From NCBI RefSeq assembly GCF_013608025.1, contig NZ_VDLV01000013.1:215925-279924 (forward strand): DNA of 64,000 nucleotides, read 5' to 3'. Each line of letters begins with the position of its first letter. Positions within the stretch are counted from its first letter, which is position 1. This document shows, in pieces, positions 28,257 through 36,305 of the stretch. Position numbers and translations under genes: made by a program. Source of the DNA: Pseudomonas brassicacearum subsp. neoaurantiaca. GTDB lineage: Bacteria > Pseudomonadota > Gammaproteobacteria > Pseudomonadales > Pseudomonadaceae. The notes under the pieces were generated by a model. The model made no database searches and was not told the origin of the DNA. It worked only from the letters and a program-made list of their open reading frames with translations.

Positions 28257-28332
28257 CATCGCGAGCAAGCTCGCTCCCACAAGGGTTCTGTGTCGTTCAC
28301 AAAATCTAATGTGGGAGCGAGCCTGCTCGCGA
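28257..28332. repeat. REP-A inverted pair
   Basis: CATCGCGAGCAAGCTCGCTCCCACA faces GTGGGAGCGAGCCTGCTCGCGA just downstream of the stop of the gamma-butyrobetaine dioxygenase gene. Confidence 0.9.
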
Positions 28333-28348
28333 GGAACGATGACGCGGT

Positions 28349-29512
28349 CTACCGCTGCAACACCAGAATCCGCGACAACAACTCATCCCGATCCACATAA
28401 CACCCCTGGAAATGCCGCGCCCCGGTCGCCGGGTCGAAGGCGTTGCGGGCGTGGAGGGTGCGGCGGTTGTCGAAGCACCAGAATTGGCCGGGTTCGAGCC
28501 GCTGCATCAGGCGAAAGCGCGGCTCGCGGGTCAAGGCGATGAAGCGTCGGTAGGCGCGATAGAGCCTGGGCATTTGCTCGACCGACGTATCGAACGGCCC
28601 GCGCAGGAAGTTCGCCATGCGAATTTCCGAGACCTGCCCGAGGGCGTCCAGGGCAATGATCGGCGCCAGGCAGCGGTAGTCGCTGTGGCGGTCCTTGTTG
28701 CGGAACTCCACCCGGATCTGGCACAGCGCGTCGAAGGCTTCGGGATCTTCCTTGCGCAGCGCTTCGGCAATGGCGAAGCCGTCGACAAAAATACTCTCGC
28801 CACCCACGGCGTCGTTCACCAGGCAATGCAGGAACTGCAACCCCGGCTGCAGCTCTCGTGTCGGCAGGTCGCTGTGCAACGGCAGGTTGAAGGCAGTGTA
28901 GGCGTTGCTGTCGGCGTCGGCCTTGGATTGCACGTTGAACAGCACGCCGAAATTGCTTTCGCGAATGAAGGAAATGCGTTGCGCAATCTGTTTCAGCGAG
29001 CCGGGTTCGGTGGGCACGCCGCGTACTTGGGTCAGGCCGATGTCGCGTACCGCCAGCAACCATTGCAGCAGCGCGTCGGCGTCCTCCATCAGTGCCAGGT
29101 AGTCGAACACCGGCAGTTGCAGGTCGCATTGCCAGAGTTGTCGTTGCGGCTTGCTCGCCAGGCGCTCGGCCCTGGATTGCTCGTCATAGGCGTGGGCGCG
29201 CAGCCAGCCCGGGTCGAATTGGCTCTGGTGGCCGTCCTGCCAGGCCACGCACAGGCGACCTTGATCATCGACGCGGATTTCACCGGGCGCCAAGTCTTCG
29301 GGCACATCGACGATTTCCAGGACTTGCTCACGGGTGACGCTGTAGACGCATTGCTGACAAGGGCAATTGTCTCGCAGCCACGGGTGATGAAAGGGGCTGA
29401 CCCGGCCATCGGCCCACGTGACGTGAACCCGATCGGCCAACGGTGTCGCAGCGGTCAACGCGTGGACCAGAGGATAGCTGCGGAAGTCGGCAATTGCGGC
29501 GGCGGTGTGCAT
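28349..29512 (-). CDS. Gamma-butyrobetaine dioxygenase
   Basis: This 387-residue Fe(II)/2-oxoglutarate oxygenase turns gamma-butyrobetaine into L-carnitine. The N-terminal zinc-binding domain shows WLRDNCPCQQCV (Cys near 50, 52 and 55). The catalytic domain has the iron ligands in LPLHSDLPTREL (HxD) and the distal His with the 2-oxoglutarate Arg region in DNRRTLHARNAFDP. It is the last gene of the minus-strand carnitine operon and feeds CdhA with its substrate. The adjacent carnitine dehydrogenase raises confidence over other TauD-like oxygenases. Confidence 0.93.
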   Translation of the reverse strand: MHTAAAIADFRSYPLVHALTAATPLADRVHVTWADGRVSPFHHPWLRDNCPCQQCVYSVTREQVLEIVDVPEDLAPGEIRVDDQGRLCVAWQDGHQSQFDPGWLRAHAYDEQSRAERLASKPQRQLWQCDLQLPVFDYLALMEDADALLQWLLAVRDIGLTQVRGVPTEPGSLKQIAQRISFIRESNFGVLFNVQSKADADSNAYTAFNLPLHSDLPTRELQPGLQFLHCLVNDAVGGESIFVDGFAIAEALRKEDPEAFDALCQIRVEFRNKDRHSDYRCLAPIIALDALGQVSEIRMANFLRGPFDTSVEQMPRLYRAYRRFIALTREPRFRLMQRLEPGQFWCFDNRRTLHARNAFDPATGARHFQGCYVDRDELLSRILVLQR

Positions 29513-29530
29513 GGCGATCTCCTCGGGACT

Positions 29531-30007
29531 TTATCGGGCGGGGGGCAGTGCGATGACCCGACCGATATAGGCCGGCGCCGGCAGGTCGGTCTGGCTGTCG
29601 AGCAGGGCTCTGAGTTGGCCCAGGGTCTGTTCGGTGAACGGTGCAGAGCGTGGCCCCGCCAGATCGACGTGCAGCAGCATCTGTTCGTTGCCGGCCAGCT
29701 CTTTGTCGCCGCCCGCCAGGTGCAGGCTGTGGTAGAGATGCAGGCGTTTGGCGTCGTGGCCAATGATTTGCGTATGTACCTCGACGTCGGCGCCGAGCTT
29801 CACTTCGTGCAGGTAGTTCAGGTGCAGCTCGAGGGTGAACAGGGAATGGCCGCTGGCTTCGCGACTTTGGCTGTCCAGGCCGAGCCGGTCCATCAGCGCG
29901 TCGGTGGCGTAGCTGAAGATCAGCAAGTAGAAGGCGTCGCGCAAATGGCCGTTGTAGTCGACCCATTCGGGGAGGATGCGGGTTTGGTAGGTGGTGAGGG
30001 TGGGCAT
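29531..30007 (-). CDS. cdhB: Betainyl-CoA thioesterase
   Basis: The 158-residue single hotdog-domain protein has VLPEWVDYNGHLRDAFYL-type sequence near residue 10 (seen as ILPEWVDYNGHLRDAFYL), the conserved thioesterase helix and catalytic Asp region. In some rhizobia this domain is fused to carnitine dehydrogenase; here it is a separate gene next to cdhA. It should hydrolyse betainyl-CoA from the CdhC reaction to glycine betaine and CoA. The gene symbol follows P. aeruginosa usage from memory. Confidence 0.88.
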   Translation of the reverse strand: MPTLTTYQTRILPEWVDYNGHLRDAFYLLIFSYATDALMDRLGLDSQSREASGHSLFTLELHLNYLHEVKLGADVEVHTQIIGHDAKRLHLYHSLHLAGGDKELAGNEQMLLHVDLAGPRSAPFTEQTLGQLRALLDSQTDLPAPAYIGRVIALPPAR

Positions 30008-30045
30008 GAGGTGGGTTCCGATGGTGGTGGCGATTGGGAGGCCGC

Positions 30046-30119
30046 TATCGCGAGCAAGCTCGCTCCCACAGGTTTTGTGATCGACACATAGCTAATGTGG
30101 GAGCGAGCTTGCTCGCGAT
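30046..30119. repeat. REP-A inverted pair between cdhA and cdhB
   Basis: TATCGCGAGCAAGCTCGCTCCCACAGG faces TGTGGGAGCGAGCTTGCTCGCGAT inside the carnitine operon. Confidence 0.9.
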
Positions 30120-30152
30120 GGGGCCAGACTTGCTGGCCCAAAAAACCAAGGT

Positions 30153-31118
30153 TTACTCGCCGAAGGCCATGCCATGCTTGGCCTTGGTGGTCTTCACCGC
30201 CTCCAGCACCGCCATCAGGCAATCATCACGATAGCGTTCCAATGCCGAAATGCTGTGCTGGCCCAATTGCTCGCTTGTCCCGTCCACCACATCATCGATC
30301 AGCTTTTCGGTCAGTTCCGGTGCCGGCAGATAGGTCCAGGGCAACTGCAGAGCCGGGCCGAACTGGGCCATGAAGTGGCGCATCCCAGCGTCGCCGCCGG
30401 CCAGGGTGTAGGTCAGGAACGTGCCCATGAACGACCAGCGCAATCCAGCGCCAAAACGGATCGCGTCGTCAATTTCCCCGGTAGTCGCCACGCCGTCATT
30501 GACCAGGTGCAGCGCCTCGCGCCAGAGCGCTTCGAGCAAACGGTCGGCGATGAAACCGGGCACTTCCTTGCGCACGTGCAGCGGTCGCATGCCGAGGGAC
30601 TCATAGACTTGCATCGCTGCTTGGACGGCTTCGGGCGCGGTGTTCTTGCCACCGACCACTTCAACCAGCGGCAGCAGGTAGACCGGGTTGAAGGGGTGCC
30701 CGACCACGCAGCGCTCCGGATGGGTCGAACCCTCGTAGAATTCGCTTGGCAGCAACCCTGAGGTACTCGATCCGATCAGTGCAGTTGGCTTGGCGGCGGC
30801 GCTGATCTGGGCGTGCAGTTCGAGCTTGAGTTCCAGCCGTTCGGGGGCGCTTTCCTGGATGAAATCGGCGTCGCGCACGCATTCTTCGATAGTCGCGACA
30901 AAGCGCAGTCGATCCTGGGAGGCGCCAGGGGCCAGGCCTTGTTTCTCCAGGGCGCCCCAGGCATTGGCGACGCGTTTGCGCAACGCGGCCTCTGCGCCCG
31001 GTGCCGGGTCCCAGGCAACCACGTCGAGGCCATGGGCGAGGGCGCGGCTGACCCAGCCGCTGCCGATGACACCGCTGCCCAGGGCGGCGAAGGTTTTGAT
31101 GTCGGTGATGAAGCGCAT
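30153..31118 (-). CDS. cdhA: L-carnitine 3-dehydrogenase
   Basis: The start at 31118 ([22 protein letters not shown]) has AGGAAA upstream and gives 321 residues; the longer frame to 31190 is REP sequence. It belongs to the 3-hydroxyacyl-CoA dehydrogenase superfamily. It has the NAD-binding [17 protein letters not shown], the catalytic region [12 protein letters not shown] with the His in [16 protein letters not shown], and the C-terminal helical domain [21 protein letters not shown]. It oxidises L-carnitine to 3-dehydrocarnitine. Confidence 0.95.
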   Translation of the reverse strand: MRFITDIKTFAALGSGVIGSGWVSRALAHGLDVVAWDPAPGAEAALRKRVANAWGALEKQGLAPGASQDRLRFVATIEECVRDADFIQESAPERLELKLELHAQISAAAKPTALIGSSTSGLLPSEFYEGSTHPERCVVGHPFNPVYLLPLVEVVGGKNTAPEAVQAAMQVYESLGMRPLHVRKEVPGFIADRLLEALWREALHLVNDGVATTGEIDDAIRFGAGLRWSFMGTFLTYTLAGGDAGMRHFMAQFGPALQLPWTYLPAPELTEKLIDDVVDGTSEQLGQHSISALERYRDDCLMAVLEAVKTTKAKHGMAFGE

Positions 31119-31148
31119 GGTGATTTCCTGAAAAAAGTGAAGATCAAC

Positions 31149-31240
31149 TGTGGGAGCGAGCTTGCTCGCGATGGCGGCGGTACATCCCATGCATCTTTGG
31201 AGGCAGGAATATCGCTATCGCGAGCAAGCTCGCTCCCACA
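31149..31240. repeat. REP-A inverted pair between cdhC and cdhA
   Basis: TGTGGGAGCGAGCTTGCTCGCGATGG faces CTATCGCGAGCAAGCTCGCTCCCACA, again inside the carnitine operon. Confidence 0.9.
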
Positions 31241-31261
31241 GGGAATACGGTGGAGATTTGG

Positions 31262-32149
31262 CTAGCCGCGCTGGACCAGGCCCATTTTCTTGCGACCTTC
31301 AGCCGGGGTCAGGACGCGTGCCCCGAGGCGGCTGAGGATTTCGCCGGCGCGCTCCACCAGTTGGCCGTTGGTGGCGAGCACGCCTTTGTCCAGCCAGAGG
31401 TTGTCTTCCAGCCCCACCCGCACGTTGCCCCCCAGCAGCACGGCTTGGGCGGCCATCGGCATTTGCATGCGACCGATGCCGAAGCCGGCCCACACTGCGT
31501 CGGCCGGCAGGTTGTCGACCATGGCTTTCATCGTGGTGGTGTCGGCCGGTGCGCCCCATGGGATGCCCAGGCAGAGTTGGAACAGCGGGTTGTCCAGCAG
31601 GCCTTCCTTGATCATTTGCTTGGCGAACCACAGGTGGCCGGTGTCGAAGATCTCCAGCTCGGCCTTCACGCCGAGCTCGGTGATGCGCTTGGCGCCGGCC
31701 CGCAATTGCGCCGGGGTGGAGACGTAAATGGTGTCGCCGTCGCCAAAGTTCAGGGTGCCGCAATCCAGTGTGCAGATTTCCGGCAGCAATTCTTCGACGT
31801 GGGCGAGGCGGGTCAGCGGGCCGACCAGGTCGGTGTTGGGACCGAAATCCATCGGCTGCTCACCGCCACCGATTTCCAGGTCGCCGCCCATGCCGGCGGT
31901 GAGGTTGACGATGATGTCCACGTCCGCCTCGCGGATGCGCTCCATCACTTCACGGTACAGCGCCACGTCGCGGCTGAACTTGCCGGTCTGCGGGTCGCGG
32001 ACGTGGCAATGGACCACCGTGGCCCCGGCCTTCGCCGCCTCGACGGCCGCCGCCGCGATCTGTTTCGGGGTGACCGGCACGTGGGGGCTCTTGGCGGTCG
32101 TGTCGCCAGCACCGGTGAGTGCGCAGGTGATGATGACGTCGTGGTTCAT
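31262..32149 (-). CDS. cdhC: 3-dehydrocarnitine cleavage enzyme (BKACE/DUF849)
   Basis: The 295-residue TIM-barrel protein starts [17 protein letters not shown]. It has the zinc motif [12 protein letters not shown] near residues 46-57 and the catalytic Glu/Asp region [19 protein letters not shown] enzymes condense a beta-keto acid with acetyl-CoA. In this operon it should convert 3-dehydrocarnitine and acetyl-CoA to betainyl-CoA and acetoacetate. It lies between caiX and cdhA in the minus-strand operon. Confidence 0.94.
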   Translation of the reverse strand: MNHDVIITCALTGAGDTTAKSPHVPVTPKQIAAAAVEAAKAGATVVHCHVRDPQTGKFSRDVALYREVMERIREADVDIIVNLTAGMGGDLEIGGGEQPMDFGPNTDLVGPLTRLAHVEELLPEICTLDCGTLNFGDGDTIYVSTPAQLRAGAKRITELGVKAELEIFDTGHLWFAKQMIKEGLLDNPLFQLCLGIPWGAPADTTTMKAMVDNLPADAVWAGFGIGRMQMPMAAQAVLLGGNVRVGLEDNLWLDKGVLATNGQLVERAGEILSRLGARVLTPAEGRKKMGLVQRG

Positions 32150-32218
32150 GGTGCGGATTCCTTCAGGCGAGGTGGGTCACTGCGCAGCCCTTGGGTTGCG
32201 CAGATGGAGAGCGATTGA

Positions 32219-33163
32219 TCAGTTACTGGTGAGTTTCAGGTTGTCGGCGGCGGGCTTGCCGTCGAAGGTGGTCACGCCTTCGAGCCAGCGCTGTTTGTCT
32301 TGCGGATGATCCTTGAGCCATTGCCGGGCCGATTCGAGCGGATCCTTGTGATCGAGCAGCGGCTGCATCATCCGGCTCTCGTCCTCGGCGGTGAAGGTCA
32401 GGTTGCTCAGCAGGCGGCTGACGTTCGGGCATTGCTCGGCGTAGTTCGGTGCGGTGACGGTCCAGACGGTGGCCATGCCTTCGTTCGGACCGAGGGCGTC
32501 TTCGCTGCCGGTGAGGTAAGTCATCTGCACGTTGACGTTCATCGGGTGTGGCGCCCAGCCGAAGAACACCACGGCTTCCTTGCGCCGCACGGCGCGGTCC
32601 ACGGCGGCGAGCATGCCGGCCTCGCTGGACTCCACCAACTGGAATTTGCCCAGGCCGAACTGGTTCTTGGCGATCATTGCCTTGATCTGCGTATTGGCGC
32701 CTGAGCCAGGCTCGATGCCGTAGATCTTGCCGCCCAGCTCCTTCTCGAACTTGGCGATATCGGCGAAGGTCTTCAGGCCCTTGTCGGCCAGGTAAGTCGG
32801 CACGGCGAGGGTGGCGCGGGCGTCCTGGAGGCTGGGTTGCTCCAGCACTTTGACCTGCTTGGCCTGGACGAACGGCGTGATGGTCTGGGTCATCAACGGG
32901 TTCCAATAGCCCAGGAACAAGTCCAGGCGCTGGTCGCGGATGCCGGCGAAGATGATCTGTTGGGAGGCGCTGGTCTGTTTGGTCTTGTAGCCGAGGCCGT
33001 CGAGCATCACCTGGGTCAAGGCGCTGGTGGCGATGACGTCGGTCCAGTTGACCACGCCCAGGCGCACGTCCTGGCAGGCGGCGGGTTCGGCTGCCAGGGT
33101 GGCCGAGCTGAGGAACGCGGTACCGGTGAGTGCAAGAACGCAGGAGCTGATCAGTCTTTTCAT
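32219..33163 (-). CDS. caiX: Carnitine-binding periplasmic protein CaiX
   Basis: The 314-residue protein has a signal peptide (MKRLISSCVLALTGTAFLSSATLA, cleaved before AEP) and the OpuAC fold. Cage aromatics lie in GVVNWTDVIATS, FLGYWNPLMTQT and FFGWAPHPMNVNV. No ATPase or permease lies beside it; from P. aeruginosa work CaiX feeds the shared CbcWV core, encoded here about 9 kb away. It is the first gene of the carnitine operon and is divergent from cdhR. Confidence 0.95.
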   Translation of the reverse strand: MKRLISSCVLALTGTAFLSSATLAAEPAACQDVRLGVVNWTDVIATSALTQVMLDGLGYKTKQTSASQQIIFAGIRDQRLDLFLGYWNPLMTQTITPFVQAKQVKVLEQPSLQDARATLAVPTYLADKGLKTFADIAKFEKELGGKIYGIEPGSGANTQIKAMIAKNQFGLGKFQLVESSEAGMLAAVDRAVRRKEAVVFFGWAPHPMNVNVQMTYLTGSEDALGPNEGMATVWTVTAPNYAEQCPNVSRLLSNLTFTAEDESRMMQPLLDHKDPLESARQWLKDHPQDKQRWLEGVTTFDGKPAADNLKLTSN

Positions 33164-33258
33164 GTCGGGTTCCTCGGCAGCTTGTTGTTATGGGTTCCGG
33201 CATCTGCGTGCCGGTGATGCCAAAGTACGCAGCCGTGGCTTGTTCAAAACGCACAGCG

Positions 33259-33293
33259 GCGACGTGGTCTTGCACTACAGCGACTCTTGCACT
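33259..33293 (-). promoter_or_regulatory. Candidate CdhR operator in the caiX/cdhR divergent region
   Basis: GCGAC at 33259 and 33280 (GTCGC on the minus strand, toward caiX) are 21 bp apart. Each is followed by CTTGCACT (33269 and 33286). The double direct repeat lies about 100 bases from the caiX start and 65 from the cdhR start. Assignment to CdhR is inferred. Confidence 0.5.
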
Positions 33294-33355
33294 TGAACAC
33301 CCCTTCCAACTGGCGTATCAAAGTCCGCACGCTGCCCGCCAACCGAGTGCGTTCC

Positions 33356-34315
33356 ATGTCCCAGGATTTCTATTTCTTGTTGATGCCGGGTTTCTCGGCC
33401 ATCGGTTTCATTTCGGCCATCGAGCCGCTACGGGTCGCCAATCGCTTCCGTGGCGAGCTGTATCGCTGGCATGTGTTGAGCGCCGATGGCGGGGCGGTGT
33501 TGGCGAGCAACGGCATGTCGGTCAACGCCGATGCCGCGCTGGAACCGCTGAAAAAAGGCGCGACGTTATGGGTGGTGGCTGGGTTCGAGCCGTTGAAATT
33601 CGTCACTCCGGTGTTGGAGCGCTGGCTGCACCGACTGGACAATGACGGCGTTATCCTGGGCGGGATCGATACCGGCAGCGTCGTCCTCGCGGATGCGGAA
33701 TTACTGGACGGGCATCGCGTCACCCTGCACTGGGAAGCGATTGAAGCGTTCAAGGAATCCTATCCACAGCTCAGCGTGACCCAGGAACTCTTCGAGATCG
33801 ACCGCCGCCGCATTACCTGCGCCGGCGGCACCGCATCCATCGACCTGATGCTCGACCTCATCGGCCAGGCCCACGGTTCGGAATTGGCGATCCAGGTCAG
33901 CGAACAATTCGTGCTCGGTCGCATTCGTCCGCGCAAAGATCACCAGCGCATGGAAATCGCCAACCGCTACGGCATTCGCAACAAGAAACTGGTGCATGTG
34001 ATTGGCGAGATGGAAGCCCACAGCGAGCCACCCCTGACGACCTTGGCGCTGGCCGAATCGATCAATGTCACCCGCCGGCAACTCGAACGCCTGTTCCGCC
34101 TGCACCTGAACGACACCCCCAGCGGCTTCTACCTGCGATTGCGCCTGGAAAAGGCCCGGCAACTGCTGCGCCAGACCGACATGAGTGTGCTGGAAGTGAG
34201 CATTGCCTGCGGCTTTGAGTCACCGTCGTACTTCACCCGCAGCTACCGGGCTCGGTTTGCCCGGTGTCCGAGGGAGGATCGACGACGGCAGGGGGACGAG
34301 CGGGAGGTGGTTTGA
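33356..34315 (+). CDS. cdhR: Carnitine-responsive activator CdhR
   Basis: The ATG at 33356 (MSQDFYFLLMPGFSAIGFISAIEPLRVANRF) gives 319 residues; an upstream frame opens only with TTG at 33287 or GTG at 33347. It has an N-terminal amidotransferase-like domain (GGIDTGSVVLADAELLDG at the elbow) and a C-terminal AraC domain (LAESINVTRRQLERLFRLHL, VLEVSIACGFESPSYFTRSYR). It is a close paralogue of GbdR. Its position, divergent from caiX-cdhCAB, supports control of that operon by carnitine. Confidence 0.94.
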   Translation: MSQDFYFLLMPGFSAIGFISAIEPLRVANRFRGELYRWHVLSADGGAVLASNGMSVNADAALEPLKKGATLWVVAGFEPLKFVTPVLERWLHRLDNDGVILGGIDTGSVVLADAELLDGHRVTLHWEAIEAFKESYPQLSVTQELFEIDRRRITCAGGTASIDLMLDLIGQAHGSELAIQVSEQFVLGRIRPRKDHQRMEIANRYGIRNKKLVHVIGEMEAHSEPPLTTLALAESINVTRRQLERLFRLHLNDTPSGFYLRLRLEKARQLLRQTDMSVLEVSIACGFESPSYFTRSYRARFARCPREDRRRQGDEREVV

Positions 34316-34414
34316 CGGGCTTATATCCGATCGGCGTGTTTGGCGCTGGAGGACAAGGCTTTACTGATTGGTCGAAGGGGTATCGCAAGCAATAGTGAGC
34401 CTGGAAAATTTCCC

Positions 34415-34544
34415 GTGGCGAGGGAGCTTGCTCCCGCTTGGGGCGCAGCCGCCCTGAAACCGGATACCGCAGTGCAGCAGGTGAACCCTGCAGGCCGGTT
34501 TTACGACTGCTGCGCAGCCGAGCGGGAGCAAGCTCCCTCGCCAC
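34415..34544. repeat. REP-B inverted pair
   Basis: GTGGCGAGGGAGC..GCTCCCTCGCCAC element in the convergent gap between cdhR and the DUF3010 gene. Confidence 0.9.
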
Positions 34545-34569
34545 AGGTACGGTGTTTGTCTTAGGAGAT

Positions 34570-34986
34570 CTATTTCTTCATCAGCGCCGAGCAGGCTGCT
34601 TTATAGGCCTCGTGCTGATATTTGTTCAGCGTCGCCGGCAGGGCGAAATCATGTTTCTTGCTCTGGGCGTTGATGGTCTGTGGCGACAGCAGCGTCACCT
34701 CGCAACCTTCCAGCAACTGGAACACCCCTTCGATCTTGAACGTGGTCGGCCCACCGGCGAACTCGCCTTTCTTGCTGCGCTTCTTGATGGCGATGCGCTC
34801 GATGCCATTGTCCGTCACGAACGCCCGTACCTGGGCGGCGAAGGCCTTGACGTTCGAGGCTTGATCGTCATCGTCCAGAGCGATCTTCTTGATGTTCAAT
34901 GCGACGTGGCTCAACGCCTGCTGGTCCAGCGAGGCAACGGCGATGATCGCTTCGCTGCCTTTGATTTCGATGCCGCACGTTTTCAT
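34570..34986 (-). CDS. DUF3010 family protein
   Basis: The start at 34986 (MKTCGIEIKGSEAIIAVASLDQQ) gives 138 residues. The opening GIEIKGSEAIIAV and the later LLSPQTINAQSKKHDFALPA are the conserved parts of DUF3010, a small RNase-H-like-fold family of unknown role. It is cytoplasmic. It precedes the minus-strand toxin-antitoxin genes by position only; a 34-base gap from the antitoxin stop could allow cotranscription. Confidence 0.85.
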   Translation of the reverse strand: MKTCGIEIKGSEAIIAVASLDQQALSHVALNIKKIALDDDDQASNVKAFAAQVRAFVTDNGIERIAIKKRSKKGEFAGGPTTFKIEGVFQLLEGCEVTLLSPQTINAQSKKHDFALPATLNKYQHEAYKAACSALMKK

Positions 34987-35020
34987 GTGAATTCCTTTGC
35001 TGGATGGAGGCGGGCAGCTC

Positions 35021-35344
35021 TTATAGCTCCAACTGATCAGCATGGATGCCAAAGGCCGCAGCAATTTTCTCGCGGGTGGCCCGGCGAGGCTTGGCGACAG
35101 ATTCTTGCTGAGCAAACGCGGGTTGAGAAATACCGAGGCGCCTGGCGACCTCATCCTGAGTCAGGTTCAAATGTTCACGCCAGGCGCGTATTGGCGTGGC
35201 GCCGTCGACGATACGGCTGACAACCTCATGCGGGATCAGGTCGGGCTCCAGCTTTTGCGCAACGTACTGCGCATACGGAATGACCACGAATGCCGGATTT
35301 CCGTCTGCGTCGTTGATGATCTGAATATCAGTAGGTTCGTTCAT
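35021..35344 (-). CDS. XRE-family antitoxin (HigA-like)
   Basis: This 107-residue protein has a C-terminal helix-turn-helix (LNLTQDEVARRLGISQPAFAQQE, about residues 60-82). An N-terminal arm (DADGNPAFVVIPYAQYVAQ) resembles antitoxins that pack on RelE-type toxins. Its start lies inside the end of the toxin gene (17-base overlap), the toxin-first order typical of higBA. It should neutralise the toxin and autoregulate the pair. Confidence 0.88.
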   Translation of the reverse strand: MNEPTDIQIINDADGNPAFVVIPYAQYVAQKLEPDLIPHEVVSRIVDGATPIRAWREHLNLTQDEVARRLGISQPAFAQQESVAKPRRATREKIAAAFGIHADQLEL

Positions 35345-35582
35345 CGCGTTTCTTGACCTCTTGAATGCTGACGACCTTGATCGCCCCGTCCCAATCGAAC
35401 ATGACTCGATAGCTACCTACCCGCAGGCGGTACGCATAGCCATGGCCAACAAGTGCTTTGACATTCACCACGTCAGGCATCTGGGCGAGCGTCGTAACGG
35501 CGTCCCGAACCTGAACCTGATGGACGGAGTGCAATTTCAAAAGCTGCTTAACGGCTTTTCTGGTCCAGTGAATAGTGTTCAT
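35328..35582 (-). CDS. RelE/ParE-fold toxin (HigB-like)
   Basis: The start at 35582 (MNTIHWTRKAVKQLLKLHSVHQ) gives 84 residues; the longer frame to 35711 runs into the next gene. It has the RelE-like core DAVTTLAQMPDVVNVKALVGHGYAYRLRVGSYRVMFD with the basic RVGSYRV strand. The C-terminal VVSIQEVKKRDERTY is typical of ribosome-dependent mRNA interferases. It is the first gene of the pair. Confidence 0.87.
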   Translation of the reverse strand: MNTIHWTRKAVKQLLKLHSVHQVQVRDAVTTLAQMPDVVNVKALVGHGYAYRLRVGSYRVMFDWDGAIKVVSIQEVKKRDERTY

Positions 35583-35670
35583 GGAAGGATATAAGTCTTT
35601 TATAAGATTTGCGAATCCTGACTTATATCCCGTCCAGAGCCAACGCGTGAAAGATGTCTGAATATTGCCC

Positions 35671-36072
35671 TCACTCCTGCCCAATCGACTCCAAAAACTC
35701 CGACCGATCATCGCTCACCTGGGCCATGCAGTCGTTTTCGGCGATCTTGTAGGCGTCGCTGCCGGGTTTTGCCGGGAAGGCGGCGATGGCGCAGTCGGCG
35801 TCGCGCTGTTTCTGCCACAGTTGCTGGGCCGCCTTGATCTTGGCGGTGATGTCGTTGAGCTGGGCCTTGTCGCTGGCGTAGCGGGTTTGCAGGCGCTCGT
35901 TGAGGCTTTGCAGGTTTTCGTTGAGCAGTTGTTCGGCAGCTTTTTTTCCGTAGACCGAGCAGGCCAGGGTCTGGACGTCGTTTTCAACTTCGTCGCAGGG
36001 GTTGGGCTCGGTGTCTTCGGTCGGGTGGGCGACGGTGCTGATCAATGCCAGGGCGAGAAGAATCGATTTCAT
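35671..36072 (-). CDS. LprI-family (DUF1311) periplasmic protein
   Basis: The start at 36072 (MKSILLALALISTVAHPTEDTEPNPCDE) gives 133 residues with a signal peptide. Four cysteines (NPCDE, LACSV, DADCAIA, ENDCMA) would form two disulfides, and LQTRYASDKAQLNDITAKIKAAQQLWQKQRDADC is the DUF1311 signature. LprI from mycobacteria inhibits lysozyme; whether this one does is unknown. It is divergent from the dimethylglycine operon. Confidence 0.85.
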   Translation of the reverse strand: MKSILLALALISTVAHPTEDTEPNPCDEVENDVQTLACSVYGKKAAEQLLNENLQSLNERLQTRYASDKAQLNDITAKIKAAQQLWQKQRDADCAIAAFPAKPGSDAYKIAENDCMAQVSDDRSEFLESIGQE

Positions 36073-36184
36073 CGGGTTGTCGCTCAAATCCAGTGAAAGC
36101 CAGTGGTGCCGCGGATTCTGGCGCAAGCGCCGGGTAAATAACAGATGGTCGGAGGGGGCCTGTCGCAGCCCATTGTCGCGGATT

Positions 36185-36215
36185 GACGCTTTCGGCAATT
36201 CCCCTGTCGTTTTTG
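36185..36215 (+). promoter_or_regulatory. Candidate GbdR half-sites before the dimethylglycine operon
   Basis: GACGCTTTCGG (36185) and GTCGTTTTTGC (36206) are similar half-sites 21 bp apart, about 100 bases before the operon start. Extra GTCGC words at 36162 and 36175 do not keep the 21-bp phase. Assignment to GbdR is tentative. Confidence 0.4.
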
Positions 36216-36305
36216 CACCCGGTCGCCACCGCCCTCCGGCATATGCTGGCCCCAAAGCGCCGGCACACGATTCGGCGCATGAATCGCCAACAAGGGGACT
36301 GCCTG

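Larger units (their letters stand above)
27967..28348. other. Gap between the small gbdR-linked gene and the gamma-butyrobetaine dioxygenase gene
   Basis: The 382-base stretch holds a plus-strand terminator (28179-28214) and a REP-A pair (28257-28332). A 68-residue minus-strand frame (28188 to 27982, MIGAGALLEELLREGDQTI) is open, but its start lies within the terminator stem and it has no clear ribosome site. Confidence 0.5.
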
